Below the pieces are notes generated by a model. It was not told where the DNA came from and ran no database searches. It saw only the letters and a list, made by a program, of their open reading frames with translations. Made by a program: the position numbers and the translations under genes. This document shows, piece by piece, positions 9,894-19,328 of a DNA stretch of 64,000 bases. The first letter of the stretch is position 1. Each line of letters begins with the position of its first letter. The stretch is from Aurantiochytrium sp. KH105 (taxonomy: Eukaryota > Sar > Bigyra > Thraustochytrida > Thraustochytriidae), in the NCBI GenBank assembly GCA_003116975.1, contig BGKB01000015.1:744001-808000 (forward strand). Reading direction: 5' to 3'.

Positions 9894-11642
9894 GGGCGAC
9901 TTCATGTCGAGGAGATCCTCAGTGTGAGTATCGGAGAAACGAGGAGGGGTAACGTCGAGACCAACGGCGCCACCGCCCGGTTTATTGAGAAAGTACTTGA
10001 TGGAGAGGGGCGTGGACAGGTCAGAAAGCTCAATCTTGTCCTTGAGCATCGGATAGCGTTGGAGAAAGAGTTCGAGCAGACGATCCATCCATTTTTGCTT
10101 GAGCGTCTCGTACTCGCCGCCGGCAGGATGCTTGCCTTCCTCGGCCTCCCACTTGTCAAACCACTCGCTGTGCGCGAGGGCCAAAAGCTGGCAGGTAAGA
10201 CGCTGCTTCTCGCCAGCCTTGCATGCGCGATCTTTGACGGAGGGAAAGGTAATCATCATGGGAATCGTCGGCACGTCAAGAGGCTTGGCAAAGTACTCGC
10301 GCACACCCTGGAAGAGGTCATAGTTGTTCTCCTCGCTGCAAGGATGAACCCAAACGTTGCTGCAACCAATGCCAACCTCCTTGGGGTCGACACGGATGCC
10401 CAAGTTGGCCATGACCCAGGAGGACGAGTTGGTGAGCGTCTCGGGAAGAGCAAGCTGCTCCTTGCCGTCAGGACCTTTGACCTTGCGCATGTAGCCCTCG
10501 GGAATGGCGTCCTTGGGAAGCAGACGCGAATAGGTGTTGCCATAGCCGCAGGCGGAAATGACAAGGGGGGCACGCACCTCGTCGCCATTGTCGATGCGGA
10601 CACCGACGGCGCGACCGTTCTCGAGCATGATTTCCTGCACGCGCGCGCGCATGAGCACGCGGCCGCCCGAAGCTTCAATGCCCTGGATGAGCTTGGTGGC
10701 CATGAGCTCGGACCCACCCGTAGGGTAGGCGCCACCGCGCTGCGGAAAGCCGACGCTGAGAGCGGCAGACATCATAAAGGTGCTCTCGTCAGGCGGGCTG
10801 CCGGCATCCATCCAGAGTCCGTTGAGCAGGGCTGCCAGTTTGGGGTTCGAGACAATTTCCTTGGTCACGTCCTCGCCCGTGCGGCTCGCGTACGCCGTAA
10901 AGGTCTTGAGGAAGAGCTGCTTCCACTGGTGGCGTGCCCACTTGGGCAGCGCCTTGGAGAGAAGCCACACGGGAAAGAGGTTGTTGACACGGTTGGCCAG
11001 CGCCAAGAACTCGTCCATCTCGCGCTGATCCTTGGCGTCCGGGAACATCTTACGCAGCGTGTCGAGGTGCTTTTCGCCATAGCGCACGCGGAAGCCGTCC
11101 TGCTTGATGTCGCCGAGCACGACCTTGTCAAAGCAGTCGTCCTCCTCACCGAGCTTGTCAAATTCGATGGGCTTGTTACGCGTTCCGCAGGCGAGCTGGA
11201 TGAGTTCGGCGCTCTCGGGAACAGTGTAGTGAAGGCCCGAGTCAAAGTTGTAGTCTGTCTTGCCCTGGAGCACAAAGGTGTGCGTGCCGCCGCCGGCCAT
11301 GTCGTGCTGCTCCAGCACGAGCACGCGCTTGCCGAAGCGGGAGAGCGTGGATCCGCACGTGAGGCCACCCATGCCGCTTCCAATAATGATGGCGTCCCAG
11401 GGTCCATCCTCGACGGCCTTGGACTTGGAGTACCGCTCGTGCAGCAGGCCACGGCGCGCCTTACCCTGCGGGAGCTCCCTGAACTGGAGCGCCAGCGGCG
11501 AGAACGCGAGCGCCGCGACGATGAGCAGTCCGGCCGCGCTCACGAGCGACAGCAGGCTCACGACCGTGCCCACCACGGGCATGCTCGACACCGCCCATAG
11601 CGCGCCAATCGTCGCCAGCACGAGCGCTCCCGTGCCCCACAT
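9732..11642 (-). CDS. FAD-dependent oxidoreductase, all-trans-retinol 13,14-reductase (RetSat) / carotenoid isomerase-like
   Basis: A 636-aa protein. Residues 1-52 contain one or two hydrophobic segments, a membrane or ER anchor as in RetSat. The Rossmann FAD motif is IIIGSGMGG (residues about 85-93), followed by an acidic residue in VLVLEQHDMAGG. The C-terminal substrate/FAD motif LWLTGEDTLLCGQPLAQ matches the GxD/E...CG region of the RetSat and phytoene-desaturase-related family. Family members saturate or isomerise polyene chains of retinoids and carotenoids, so a carotenoid or retinoid substrate is likely but unproven. The gene has no visible introns. Its last 177 bp are duplicated immediately downstream (see the repeat entry), so the 3' UTR contains an in-frame copy of the C-terminus. 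Confidence 0.88.
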   Translation of the reverse strand: MWGTGALVLATIGALWAVSSMPVVGTVVSLLSLVSAAGLLIVAALAFSPLALQFRELPQGKARRGLLHERYSKSKAVEDGPWDAIIIGSGMGGLTCGSTLSRFGKRVLVLEQHDMAGGGTHTFVLQGKTDYNFDSGLHYTVPESAELIQLACGTRNKPIEFDKLGEEDDCFDKVVLGDIKQDGFRVRYGEKHLDTLRKMFPDAKDQREMDEFLALANRVNNLFPVWLLSKALPKWARHQWKQLFLKTFTAYASRTGEDVTKEIVSNPKLAALLNGLWMDAGSPPDESTFMMSAALSVGFPQRGGAYPTGGSELMATKLIQGIEASGGRVLMRARVQEIMLENGRAVGVRIDNGDEVRAPLVISACGYGNTYSRLLPKDAIPEGYMRKVKGPDGKEQLALPETLTNSSSWVMANLGIRVDPKEVGIGCSNVWVHPCSEENNYDLFQGVREYFAKPLDVPTIPMMITFPSVKDRACKAGEKQRLTCQLLALAHSEWFDKWEAEEGKHPAGGEYETLKQKWMDRLLELFLQRYPMLKDKIELSDLSTPLSIKYFLNKPGGGAVGLDVTPPRFSDTHTEDLLDMKSPIDGLWLTGEDTLLCGQPLAQLSGILTTFRIVGLSGSLQFVLWVIKLAISDLLL

Positions 11643-11706
11643 GCTTCCCTCCTTCTCTCCTCTCCTCGCCGCTGCCTCTCGCCGTCGCGTCGCGCGTACC
11701 CCTCGT

Positions 11707-11735
11707 CGCCGTCGCCGTCGCCGTCGCCGTCGATG
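11707..11735. repeat. (GTCGCC)n hexanucleotide repeat
   Basis: About five tandem copies of a GTCGCC unit, 65-95 bp upstream of the RetSat-like ATG. Confidence 0.85.
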
Positions 11736-12177
11736 ATCCTGATCCCCGCCACGACGGGCGCGATGCTCCCGCCGCTCCAGCCGGACCTCGCTCGCCGCCG
11801 CGCGGTCTCCGCAAGCCCCGCGCCCGCAACCTCCGCACGCTCAAGCTCCGCGAGCTTCGCCGGGTCCTGCGCGGCCTCGTGCGTCGGGCCCGCGAAGATA
11901 GATCGTCTTCTGCCGCTCGACTCTCTCGCCTCGGCCTCTCGCTCTTCACGCGCTGCGGCGTCGACGGCCAACTGCCGATACTATCGACACTTGCGCGCCA
12001 GGGCCGGGCGATCCGCACTCGGGCTGAACCCCGGGCGACGCGCAATCAGGGCACGCGGGGAGTCCCGGCGGCCGGCCGCGGCGCGCGGGAAGGGAAGGAG
12101 CAGGGAGGGAGGGGGACAGAGACAGGGCGGCGAGGCGGAGAGGTGCGCGGGACACCCCGGCGCGCTGGATGAGGCGC

Positions 12178-12290
12178 TGAGCATCGGCATCGGCATCATC
12201 GGCATCATCGGCATCATCGGCATCGGCAACGTTGCGAGCGAAGATGGTGATGGTGATGGTGATGGTGATGGTGATGGTGATGATGATGTC
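12178..12290. repeat. Adjacent (GGCATC)n and (GGTGAT)n arrays
   Basis: 12180-12229 is a mixed GGCATC/ATC array. 12244-12288 is about seven copies of GGTGAT. Both have period 6 or 3 and no coding support. Confidence 0.9.
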
Positions 12291-12483
12291 GATCTTTTCG
12301 GGAGGAGGAGAAGACGCCGAAGAAGGAGCTTGGCCGGAGAAGCGCTGAGATGATCACAAGACGCCCGTCGTGCAGGAAAGGAAGCATGGCCCAGGCCGAG
12401 GCCGAGGCACCTGTGATCGTAATAACTGCAGCTGATGCATCGATGTATGGATCGATGGATGGATGAAGAAGTCGGCGAGTCTC

Positions 12484-12510
12484 CAGCAGCAGCAGCAGCA
12501 GCAGCAGCAC
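12484..12510. repeat. (CAG)n trinucleotide repeat
   Basis: Nine near-perfect CAG units in noncoding sequence. Confidence 0.9.
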
Positions 12511-12848
12511 ACCAGCCTCCGCGCGGACGCGCTGAGCGCCGGCGATGAGAGAAATGCGACGACGCGCGGGAAGTTGGGTGGCTGCAGGTAGCTAGCTAGC
12601 TTCTGTTGTTTGAAGTTGCTGCAGCTGCCGCGGGCCATGGTGCCTGTGGCGACTGACGTTCATCCACCATGGCCATCGCGGAGAGTCAGCGACGTGTGAG
12701 TCGTCGTCGTTGATTCCTGTGAGAGAGAAGAAGAGCAACAAGAAGAAGAAGAATGGACGGTTTCTCGCCTATCTGTCAGCACATGCAGCGCAGGCTGAAA
12801 AGCGCGAGGGCTGAACGGCGCGAGGGAGGGGTACCCGGCACAGACGGC

Positions 12849-12909
12849 AAGAAGAAGAAGAAGAAGAAGAAGTAGAAGATGTAGAAGAAGTAGAAGAAGT
12901 AGATGAAGA
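12849..12909. repeat. (AAG)n / (TAGAAG)n purine-rich repeat
   Basis: A run of AAG units decays into TAGAAG units. Noncoding. Confidence 0.85.
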
Positions 12910-14215
12910 GGTTAGCGAGTGCAATGATGGTGGTTGATGAGATCGATGATCCAATGATGGTGGTCGATGGAATCGATGGGATCGATGGGATTGATGGGAC
13001 GGGGCGAAGAGAGTGGTGCATGGATGACTTCGCGAGATGCGATTGCTGGCGGTGGAGGCGGAGCTAGGTGGCAGCGGAGAGCTGGCCAAAGCTGTGCTAG
13101 TTGGCTGCTGCAGATTGACTCTTCCGAAACGAGGAGAAAAGTGGAAGACTCACAGAGGAAGTTGGCATCGTCTTGTCTTGCTCGATCTGAGCAGCGGTAG
13201 GCGTTGGGCGTGTATGTATAGCACTCGATGTGGCTTCGACAAGTTTCAAGAGTCAAACTTCCTAAGCCTTGTCCGTTCGCTCGTTTATTCGTTCGTTCGT
13301 TCATTCACCCTGAAGGCTATCGTAGGGGCGCATCATGTACATACTACTGTGGCCTGATCTATAGCGCCACTTCTGTCAGTTGCGCCCTTGTTGCTACTGT
13401 ATCCCTTGCCGATATCGTGTGCGCTGAACAGAGTTTTCCTTTCGAAGACGCGGGATAGCACGGTTTTAAGTCACTGAAATGGCCAATCGAAGATGTGCTT
13501 TTTCGCCAAAGTGATGGCTCAGCAAAGCTTTCTGAGACGCTCATTCACTCCCCCGCAACAATTTGAATGTGGACATACACGAACGGGAGCACCTTCAACT
13601 TCAGCAAACAGATCCTTTCCGTGCGAGTCAATTGACATACTTTCCCAGCCCGACAGATCAAGCATACACAAGATCCAACCGCCCCAAGGATCTTCTTCTT
13701 CTTCTTCTTCTTCTTGTTCTTCGTTTACGTACTTCTTGTTCTTGTCACAGAACACCAACTTTTCTTCTCTCCAACCTCCACGTATCATTCTCCTCCTCTT
13801 AGGCCTAATACGTGTTTAATTTTTTTATTTTTCAAATTAAGTGCCCGGTCCCATTCGGGGGCCTTCCCGCGTCATTCCGGGGAGGAAAAGTCCTCGCGAA
13901 TCTGTCTTTCCTCCCGCCCCCTGTCCGCCTCTCTCCACTGTGAGCCCCCTCTGACGCCCGCCGCTCCCGCTGCGCTCTCCAGTGGCAGTGACGCTTGGAG
14001 GAGCTAGGACGCAGCTGCGGGATTCCCCGTTCTGTCCGCGCGTGTTGACCCGGGACCGTCATCGGTATCTCCACTGAGCACCAGAAGGGTGAACTGTGGC
14101 AGAGTACAAGTCAGCGGCGCACCCCGAGGCAGTTCTGCGTCTTGAGTTCTGCGACCCTTGCGCTCTCCCGCACTCGGCCCCATTTTCAAATCCTTGTCCT
14201 TCTTTTCCCTTCCTT

Positions 14216-14275
14216 TTCTCCTTCTTCTCCTTCTTCTTCTTCTTCTTCTTTTGCTGCTGCTGCTTCTGCGTCTTT
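14216..14275. repeat. (TTC)n then (TGC)n trinucleotide tract
   Basis: A polypyrimidine TTC tract is followed by TGC units, upstream of the gene starting at 14835. Confidence 0.8.
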
Positions 14276-14717
14276 GCGGCCGCCGCAGACCGTCTTCGCT
14301 TGCCGCGCTCGCCGCGCTCGCCGCGCTCGCCGCCCGCTTGCTCGCGCGCTTTCTCGCCCGCGCCGCTTGCTCGCGCCGCTTGCTCGCCGCAGCCGCCTCC
14401 GCGCGGCCCCGCGCCGGCGCGCCCGCGAGGGCCGAGCGCGAAGAAACGAGCCCTGCGTGGTCGCGGAAAGCTCCTCGCTGCCCGTCGACCCGCGCGAACG
14501 TGCAGCAAAGGAAGCTGCTGGACGTCGCCGCCACCGCGGGAGACGCGAGCAAGCATTCGCGTGCGCACGCGAGCTAAAGAGCTCGCAGCCGCGACTTCGT
14601 CTTCTTCGTCGCCTTCTTCTCGAGAGTACTAGCGCGAAAAGCGGCAACGGGGTTACCGGGACTTTGGCGACGACCACCTGGGGGCTTCGGATTTCGGAGA
14701 ACGACCACTTCGTCTTT

Positions 14718-14815
14718 GCAAGCAAGCAGGAAAGCAAGCAAGCAGGCAGGCAGGGGAGAGAGTGCTTCTGCGGTCCTTCATTCGCTCAATTACTCAAGCA
14801 AGCAAGCAAGCAAGT
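14718..14815. repeat. (AAGC)n/(AGGC)n tetranucleotide tracts before a start codon
   Basis: Two AAGC/AGGC tracts (14718-14754 and 14794-14815) end 20 bp before the ATG at 14835. Similar tetranucleotide tracts precede several other starts in this window. Confidence 0.85.
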
Positions 14816-14834
14816 AATACATTGTACATCCATC

Positions 14835-16796
14835 ATGCAGCATCTCGAGGAAGACGACCAGCTCGAGGGCCGGTCTTCTGCTGGCCCGCGCGATGAAGAA
14901 GGCTGGGTCAGTGTTGGCGATCGACCCGCCTCGTTCAAGACCTCGTCTACACCTGCGAACCTGATTGGTTCGACTTTTGCCTCTGCCGCAACTGACAGCG
15001 GCAGTGACGAGAGCAACGCCCAGAGCACCCACGTGGCCGACCTTGACGAAGAAGAGGTCAACTTGCCTGGCATGGCCGAATACGCAGGCAGCGTGGTCTT
15101 AGAGGAACATCTTCGTCGCCCTGACCGAAATCACGACGACGACGACGATGACGACGACGACGACGACATAGAGGAGGATGACGACGAAGATCTTCCCGAT
15201 GGCGAAACTAGCGATATCTATGCTGGCAGCGAGGAAGGGGACAGCCATGAGGATGACGACCTGGACTCCAGCAACGATAGCGACTCGGATGGCGAGAATG
15301 TTGCCACCAACGACGGGGTGACTCGCCATCGTGCCGCGCACATGAAGTCAAACCATATACAGGCACCACGCTTTCGGTCGTACGCTGTGCACCTCGTGGG
15401 CGGCAAGTCTCCGGACCATATCGAAAGCTTTCGTACCAAGGTACTTCAGGCTCTCGATCAGTACGAGGTGACCTGGCGCACCCCGCTTGTTGCCCGACAA
15501 GTTCATGTGTACGCAAACCCAGGGGCAGAACCCAATGCCCCGGAAACGCCCAAGGATGATGACGACAAGACTGGTACGGGACACCAAGAACAAGAAGAAG
15601 ACGATCAAGAAGGAGAAGAAGACAATGACGACATTATGAACGAGGAGGGCAATGCCGAAGAGGCCCATCGCGGGAGGAGTGGCGGTCTCAAGGCAGTCCT
15701 CAAGTTCTATGACGGCGTCACCTGCTGCGAGAGCTCCGAGCGCTACCGCTTCGACATGGCCATTCTTGTACACACTTGTCCCGAGGAAGCTGACGTGACA
15801 TCGACTCATTCACTCGACCAGGTCCATGAGCGCAATGCGTCTGTGGTCAAGCCCGACCGCATCGCACCTGGCTGGGCTAGGGCTGTCATGGTGCTTCCCA
15901 CGGGAGGCGGGCTTGTCCAAAAAGAGGCTCTGTCCGAGGATGAGGCAGCCAATTTGGTTGCTCAAAAGCTCCTCATGGCCGTCGAAATGGATTGCGCAAC
16001 TGTCGTCTGGACAGGGGCCGCTGATGCGCCAAAGCACAAAACGACACCTCTGGATGGTGCTACCTACACGGTCTACTTGGCGGCTGTGCTCATGTGCGGG
16101 CTCGTGACTCTCGCCAGCAGCCCAGCGCTGGGCTTTGTGACGCTCTTGGCACTTTTCGTATTTCGCACGCAAGTCAAGACCTTTGGAACGTTCCAGAAGC
16201 TCTGTTGTTTCGTTTCGGGTCTTCTTCTTGCCGTGTTACTCGCGCAATGGCATAGCGGCAGACTCTTTGCGCCTCTCCAGAGATTTCAGGCGCAGGACAA
16301 TGAGGCGGCGGCATCCTTGCTGCTGCCTCTGCAGACCTCGCTAGAGCCTGGCAGTTTCTTTCGTGTCGCACTTGGCGAGCGGGAAGAGTGCGACGTGCAG
16401 AGCGCGGTGGCCTCCGCGCTGCAGCAGCAGCGTGCAGACCTCAATCACTTGTTGCGGTTCTCGCGCGATGGAAGTCGCCCCGTGCTTACGGAAGATCAGC
16501 GTACAAACTTGCCGTTCAACTTTCTCGCCTGGGAGCACCAGTGGCACGTGCATGAGCTTGAGCTCATCAGCCAGAACAGCGATTTCCGCAACGAGATCTT
16601 TCACCTGCGCAATTACCTCCTAGAGTCATTGCACCGCTGTGGCTGGTGGTGCGAAGACACCAAGCAGCACATGGGCGAGAATCAGGGCTGGTGGTTCCAG
16701 GAAGATCTTGACGCGCCTTCAATCCATGGCTTCAAAGACCTTGACGCGCCTTCTTCTGGTCATGGAGCCGAAGATCCGTCGTCCAGACCTCTCTGA
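14835..16796 (+). CDS. Unrecognised acidic membrane protein with a poly-Asp tract, 653 aa
   Basis: The ATG at 14835 (a MQHLEEDDQLEG start) is chosen because the frame upstream is simple-sequence Ser/Arg. Residues 1-170 are strongly acidic, with an uninterrupted Asp run coded by GAC/GAT near 15136-15175. A second acidic stretch lies around residues 235-275. Two hydrophobic segments (YTVYLAAVLMCGLVTLASSP and a following GFVTLLALFVF, then FVSGLLLAVLLAQW) at about residues 412-475 suggest two or three membrane passes. The tail is Trp/His-rich and ends with a repeated DLDAPS motif. The family is not recognised. Low-complexity acidic stretches may bind basic partners or calcium, but nothing proves it. 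Confidence 0.7.
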   Translation: MQHLEEDDQLEGRSSAGPRDEEGWVSVGDRPASFKTSSTPANLIGSTFASAATDSGSDESNAQSTHVADLDEEEVNLPGMAEYAGSVVLEEHLRRPDRNHDDDDDDDDDDDIEEDDDEDLPDGETSDIYAGSEEGDSHEDDDLDSSNDSDSDGENVATNDGVTRHRAAHMKSNHIQAPRFRSYAVHLVGGKSPDHIESFRTKVLQALDQYEVTWRTPLVARQVHVYANPGAEPNAPETPKDDDDKTGTGHQEQEEDDQEGEEDNDDIMNEEGNAEEAHRGRSGGLKAVLKFYDGVTCCESSERYRFDMAILVHTCPEEADVTSTHSLDQVHERNASVVKPDRIAPGWARAVMVLPTGGGLVQKEALSEDEAANLVAQKLLMAVEMDCATVVWTGAADAPKHKTTPLDGATYTVYLAAVLMCGLVTLASSPALGFVTLLALFVFRTQVKTFGTFQKLCCFVSGLLLAVLLAQWHSGRLFAPLQRFQAQDNEAAASLLLPLQTSLEPGSFFRVALGEREECDVQSAVASALQQQRADLNHLLRFSRDGSRPVLTEDQRTNLPFNFLAWEHQWHVHELELISQNSDFRNEIFHLRNYLLESLHRCGWWCEDTKQHMGENQGWWFQEDLDAPSIHGFKDLDAPSSGHGAEDPSSRPL

Positions 16797-17030
16797 GCAT
16801 ATAAGCGCAAGGCGCAGATCCCTTTCGACGCGCTCCGGGGGTTTGTTTGTCCAAGTCGGGTGAATTTTCTTTCTCTCTGATGCATAGAAAACGTGCTATA
16901 CCAGACGCTTCCTATCGAGCTTGTTTGCGCGCGAGTTCCTTTCTTGTTCTTGCTGCTTCTTGTCTTCTTGTCTTATAAGGTGAGTGAAAGAGTGCGTGGG
17001 GATGCGCATCGATCGTGGGGGGGATTGTAA

Positions 17031-17888
17031 TTACAGGGGATTCGCACTCCCGGAGTCGCTGCTGCTGGTGCTGCTGCTGCTCGCTGTAGCTTCTTGCGCC
17101 AGCATCTGCAGCAAAGCGTCAATGCTGCTGTCAATGTAGGCGATGAGGTCGGGCATGACAAAAGCCGCAAATTGGGCCTCAACAGCCTGCTGAAGCGCGG
17201 CAAGATCCTGGCTCTTTTGGCGACAGGCACTCTGCTCAAATGGTGTCGCGTCTGGAATACTGCATGCCCACGGTGTCTTGATCACGTAGCTCGTCTTGCA
17301 GAACTCCTCCTTTTCAGATGCGACAACCGCGGTGATATTTAGCTCGGAATCGCGCGGACAGCGAAAGGTCACCGTGGCAGACGTTTTCTCTTCTCCCGCG
17401 CAGACATCGCCATGACTGAAAATCATCGTTGCCGGAGCAACCAAGTCCTCAAAAGCACCAACAAAGTCAACCTGATCAGAGGCATAACGTGCGTTTTTGC
17501 GCGTTATATTCCTGTGCATTGCGTCGTTAGTTTAGGCTATTGCAACTTGCCAATCGCTCGAAAGCAAAACGCACTGAAATGGGCAGATGCGCGAGGTTTG
17601 GTGCGCGTAAATCTCCTCGTAGTCCCAGCATGTCCCGTTGAGCTTGGCGAGGTCAAGCTGCAGCTCCTGCGCAGCGAGCGGCCGCGGGGTCGCTCGCTTG
17701 CTCTTTGTCGCTGCATCGGGTACAGAAACATGCTGTTTCCATCCGGGTGCTGCCGCGAGATCTGTCAGCAAAACGTCTGCCATCACCACTGTTTCAGGCG
17801 CTCTCGCCCTCTTGCTCACGCTCGCCCCCTCGCCGTCAGCACGAGCGCAAAGGGAACTCGCAAAAAGCAGCACAATCAGAAGCGCCAT
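17031..17888 (-). CDS. Secretory-pathway MRH-domain (mannose-6-phosphate-receptor-homology) lectin, GNPTG/OS-9-like; two exons
   Basis: Exon 1 is 17888-17575 and exon 2 is 17511-17031, giving 264 aa. The 63-nt intron (17574-17512) begins GTGCGT, ends CACAG and has a CTAAC branch-point-like motif. Splicing restores the diagnostic CPFQNITRKN sequence. The protein starts with a clear signal peptide (MALLIVLLFASSLCARADG). The MRH domain spans about residues 80-178 and keeps the four sugar-contact residues of the family: Gln in CPFQN, Arg in TFRC, Glu in VVASEKEEFC and Tyr in CKTSYVI. It also has the expected cysteines and NxT sites. Such proteins recognise mannose or Man-6-P glycans in ER quality control or lysosomal enzyme tagging. 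No HDEL-type tail is present. The C-terminus is a short helical segment plus a Ser-rich tail. Closest by eye to GNPTG, but OS-9 or glucosidase-II-beta-like is possible. Confidence 0.85.
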
Positions 17889-18572
17889 CTTCGTCGTCGC
17901 CGTCGCTGCTGCAGACGCCGCGACTGCTGCTGCTGTTGCTGTTGCTGATGATGACGATGACAATGTTGGAGCAGCAGGAAGACGTTCTTTCAGCCGCGTG
18001 CGAGGCTGCAGGCCCATCGTGCTCTCGCGCGTGGGCGCCGATCTATCCACGTTTTATTGGGTCTAACCACCTTTTTCATTCAAAGTTGCTTTCTTCTTCT
18101 TCTTTTTCTCTCTTTGCGCCGTCGCTTTGCGCGGGTGTGACCATTTACAGTAACTATCCTCTTTTCAGAATGTGGCGCGAAGTGGCGCCAGCGAAAATCA
18201 CGATGCCGATGAGCCCCAAGTCATCACAAAACCCCTCAGAGAAAAGGCGTGCTTGTATGTATACAGGACGCATCTGCCGCCCTTTTGCGCCGGCGCCGTG
18301 GACGTACGAGGGCGGTGCGAAGATACCGCTCTTGCCTTTCCTCTTGCCTTGACTTTTGTGATTGGCAAGATGTCCACGAGGTGAAGCGAGTCCCAAGTTG
18401 GCTTCGGCTGTCAGACCCGCAACTCGACGCGACCCGAAGCGCAACGCACGCGGCGGCAGAAGCAAGCAGCGAGGTACGAGCCCTTCTGCCCCCTTTCGGC
18501 TTTCTCGAATCCCCTTTTTGCGCGCGCACAGGTCGACGTTGAAGTCAAGCACGGAGCAAAAAGGCGCGCAAC
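17889..18572. promoter_or_regulatory. Divergent intergenic region between the MRH gene (-) and pterin dehydratase gene (+)
   Basis: The 684 bp between two divergent start codons must contain both promoters. TTCTTC-rich and GCTGTTGCTGTTG-like tracts lie near 17920-17955 and 18088-18110. A possible 39-aa ORF lies inside it (listed separately). Confidence 0.5.
18154..18273 (-). CDS. Possible 39-aa micro-protein with one hydrophobic segment
   Basis: ATG at 18273 to a stop at 18154. The middle has a 14-residue hydrophobic run (LGLIGIVIFAGATS) flanked by acidic and then basic residues, as in small single-pass membrane proteins. The frame extends upstream without a stop, so it could also be the last exon of something longer. 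No family is recognised. Weak call. Confidence 0.2.
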   Translation of the reverse strand: MRPVYIQARLFSEGFCDDLGLIGIVIFAGATSRHILKRG

Positions 18573-19121
18573 ATGGCCTCCACGCTCACGAAGCTGACCG
18601 CGGGACGCGCTCTGTCGCGGGCAGGCTTTGCGGCTGGCGTACGGGGTTTTGCGACGCAGCGCCTCGCCAAGGAGGATGTGGAGAAGGCACTCAAGTCGGA
18701 TAAAATGCAAGGATGGCAATTTGAGGCCGAAAAGGATGGCGCCGCCGATGCCATCACAAAGACATTCGAGTTCAAGGACTTCACCGAGGCCTTTGGCTTC
18801 ATGTCCCGTTCTGCGCTGATCGCAGAGAAGATGGATCACCATCCAGAGTGGTTCAATGTCTACAACCGTGTTGAGGTACGTGGACTCGAATCGCCTCGAC
18901 TTGTATGAAAGAAAATTCACTTACGCTCTTGCCACAACAGGTACGTCTTACTACTCACGACGCGAGTGGGCTAACGAAAAAGGTAAGTCCTGGCGCAACG
19001 CGTGCCTGTCTACAGCGACGAGGCACATTACGAGCCAAGAAAGCTTACTCATCGCTCCCGCATGCGAATACGAACGCAGGATACCAAGCTGGCGACCAAG
19101 ATGAACGAATTTGCCAAGTAA
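18573..19121 (+). CDS. Pterin-4a-carbinolamine dehydratase (PCD/DCoH family), probably mitochondrial; three exons
   Basis: Exons are 18573-18875, 18941-18982 and 19080-19121, giving 128 aa. Both introns (65 and 97 nt) are GTACGT/ACAG and GTAAGT/GCAG and sit at phase 0. The assembled protein carries the PCD signature: [16 protein letters not shown], then [12 protein letters not shown], with the catalytic HH pair, the central Tyr and the later His. The enzyme dehydrates 4a-hydroxytetrahydropterin to quinonoid dihydropterin, recycling the cofactor of aromatic amino acid hydroxylases. The N-terminal 30 residues are rich in Ala, Arg and Ser with almost no acidic residues ([19 protein letters not shown]), a typical mitochondrial presequence. 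Convergent with the OPA3-like gene, 207 bp away. Confidence 0.93.
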
Positions 19122-19328
19122 ACAAGAAGAAAACAACACCCATTCTCATAAAATGATCAATCTCAAAGTTTATCCGCGACTGCAAAGACCCTATGCACCA
19201 GCGTAGCAAATACATGTTTTGGGTGCCACGTTGGTGCCCCGTGCAGTCCCTCCTAGGCGCCATTCTACTCATTGAGCTTTGCCGTCAGAGCGTGCTCAAC
19301 GAGCAGAACGAGTCAAAGACGAGAGGCA

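Larger units (their letters stand above)
11643..14834. other. Gene-poor, repeat-rich interval between two genes
   Basis: No gene is supported in about 3.2 kb. It holds the promoter of the RetSat-like gene on the left and of the acidic membrane-protein gene on the right. In between lie many short tandem repeats (GTCGCC, GGCATC, GGTGAT, CAG, AAG and TTC families). Open frames here encode simple-sequence Ser/Arg/His runs and look like artefacts of the repeats and the base composition. Confidence 0.55.

Noticed and set aside
9780-11600. A 606-codon plus-strand frame
   Set aside because: Exact antisense shadow of the RetSat-like gene, which has FAD and C-terminal family motifs.
14142-14834. A 231-codon N-terminal extension of the acidic membrane protein
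   Set aside because: It translates simple TTC/TGC and CGC repeats into Ser/Arg/Ala runs, and a normal ATG lies at 14835 just after AAGC tracts.
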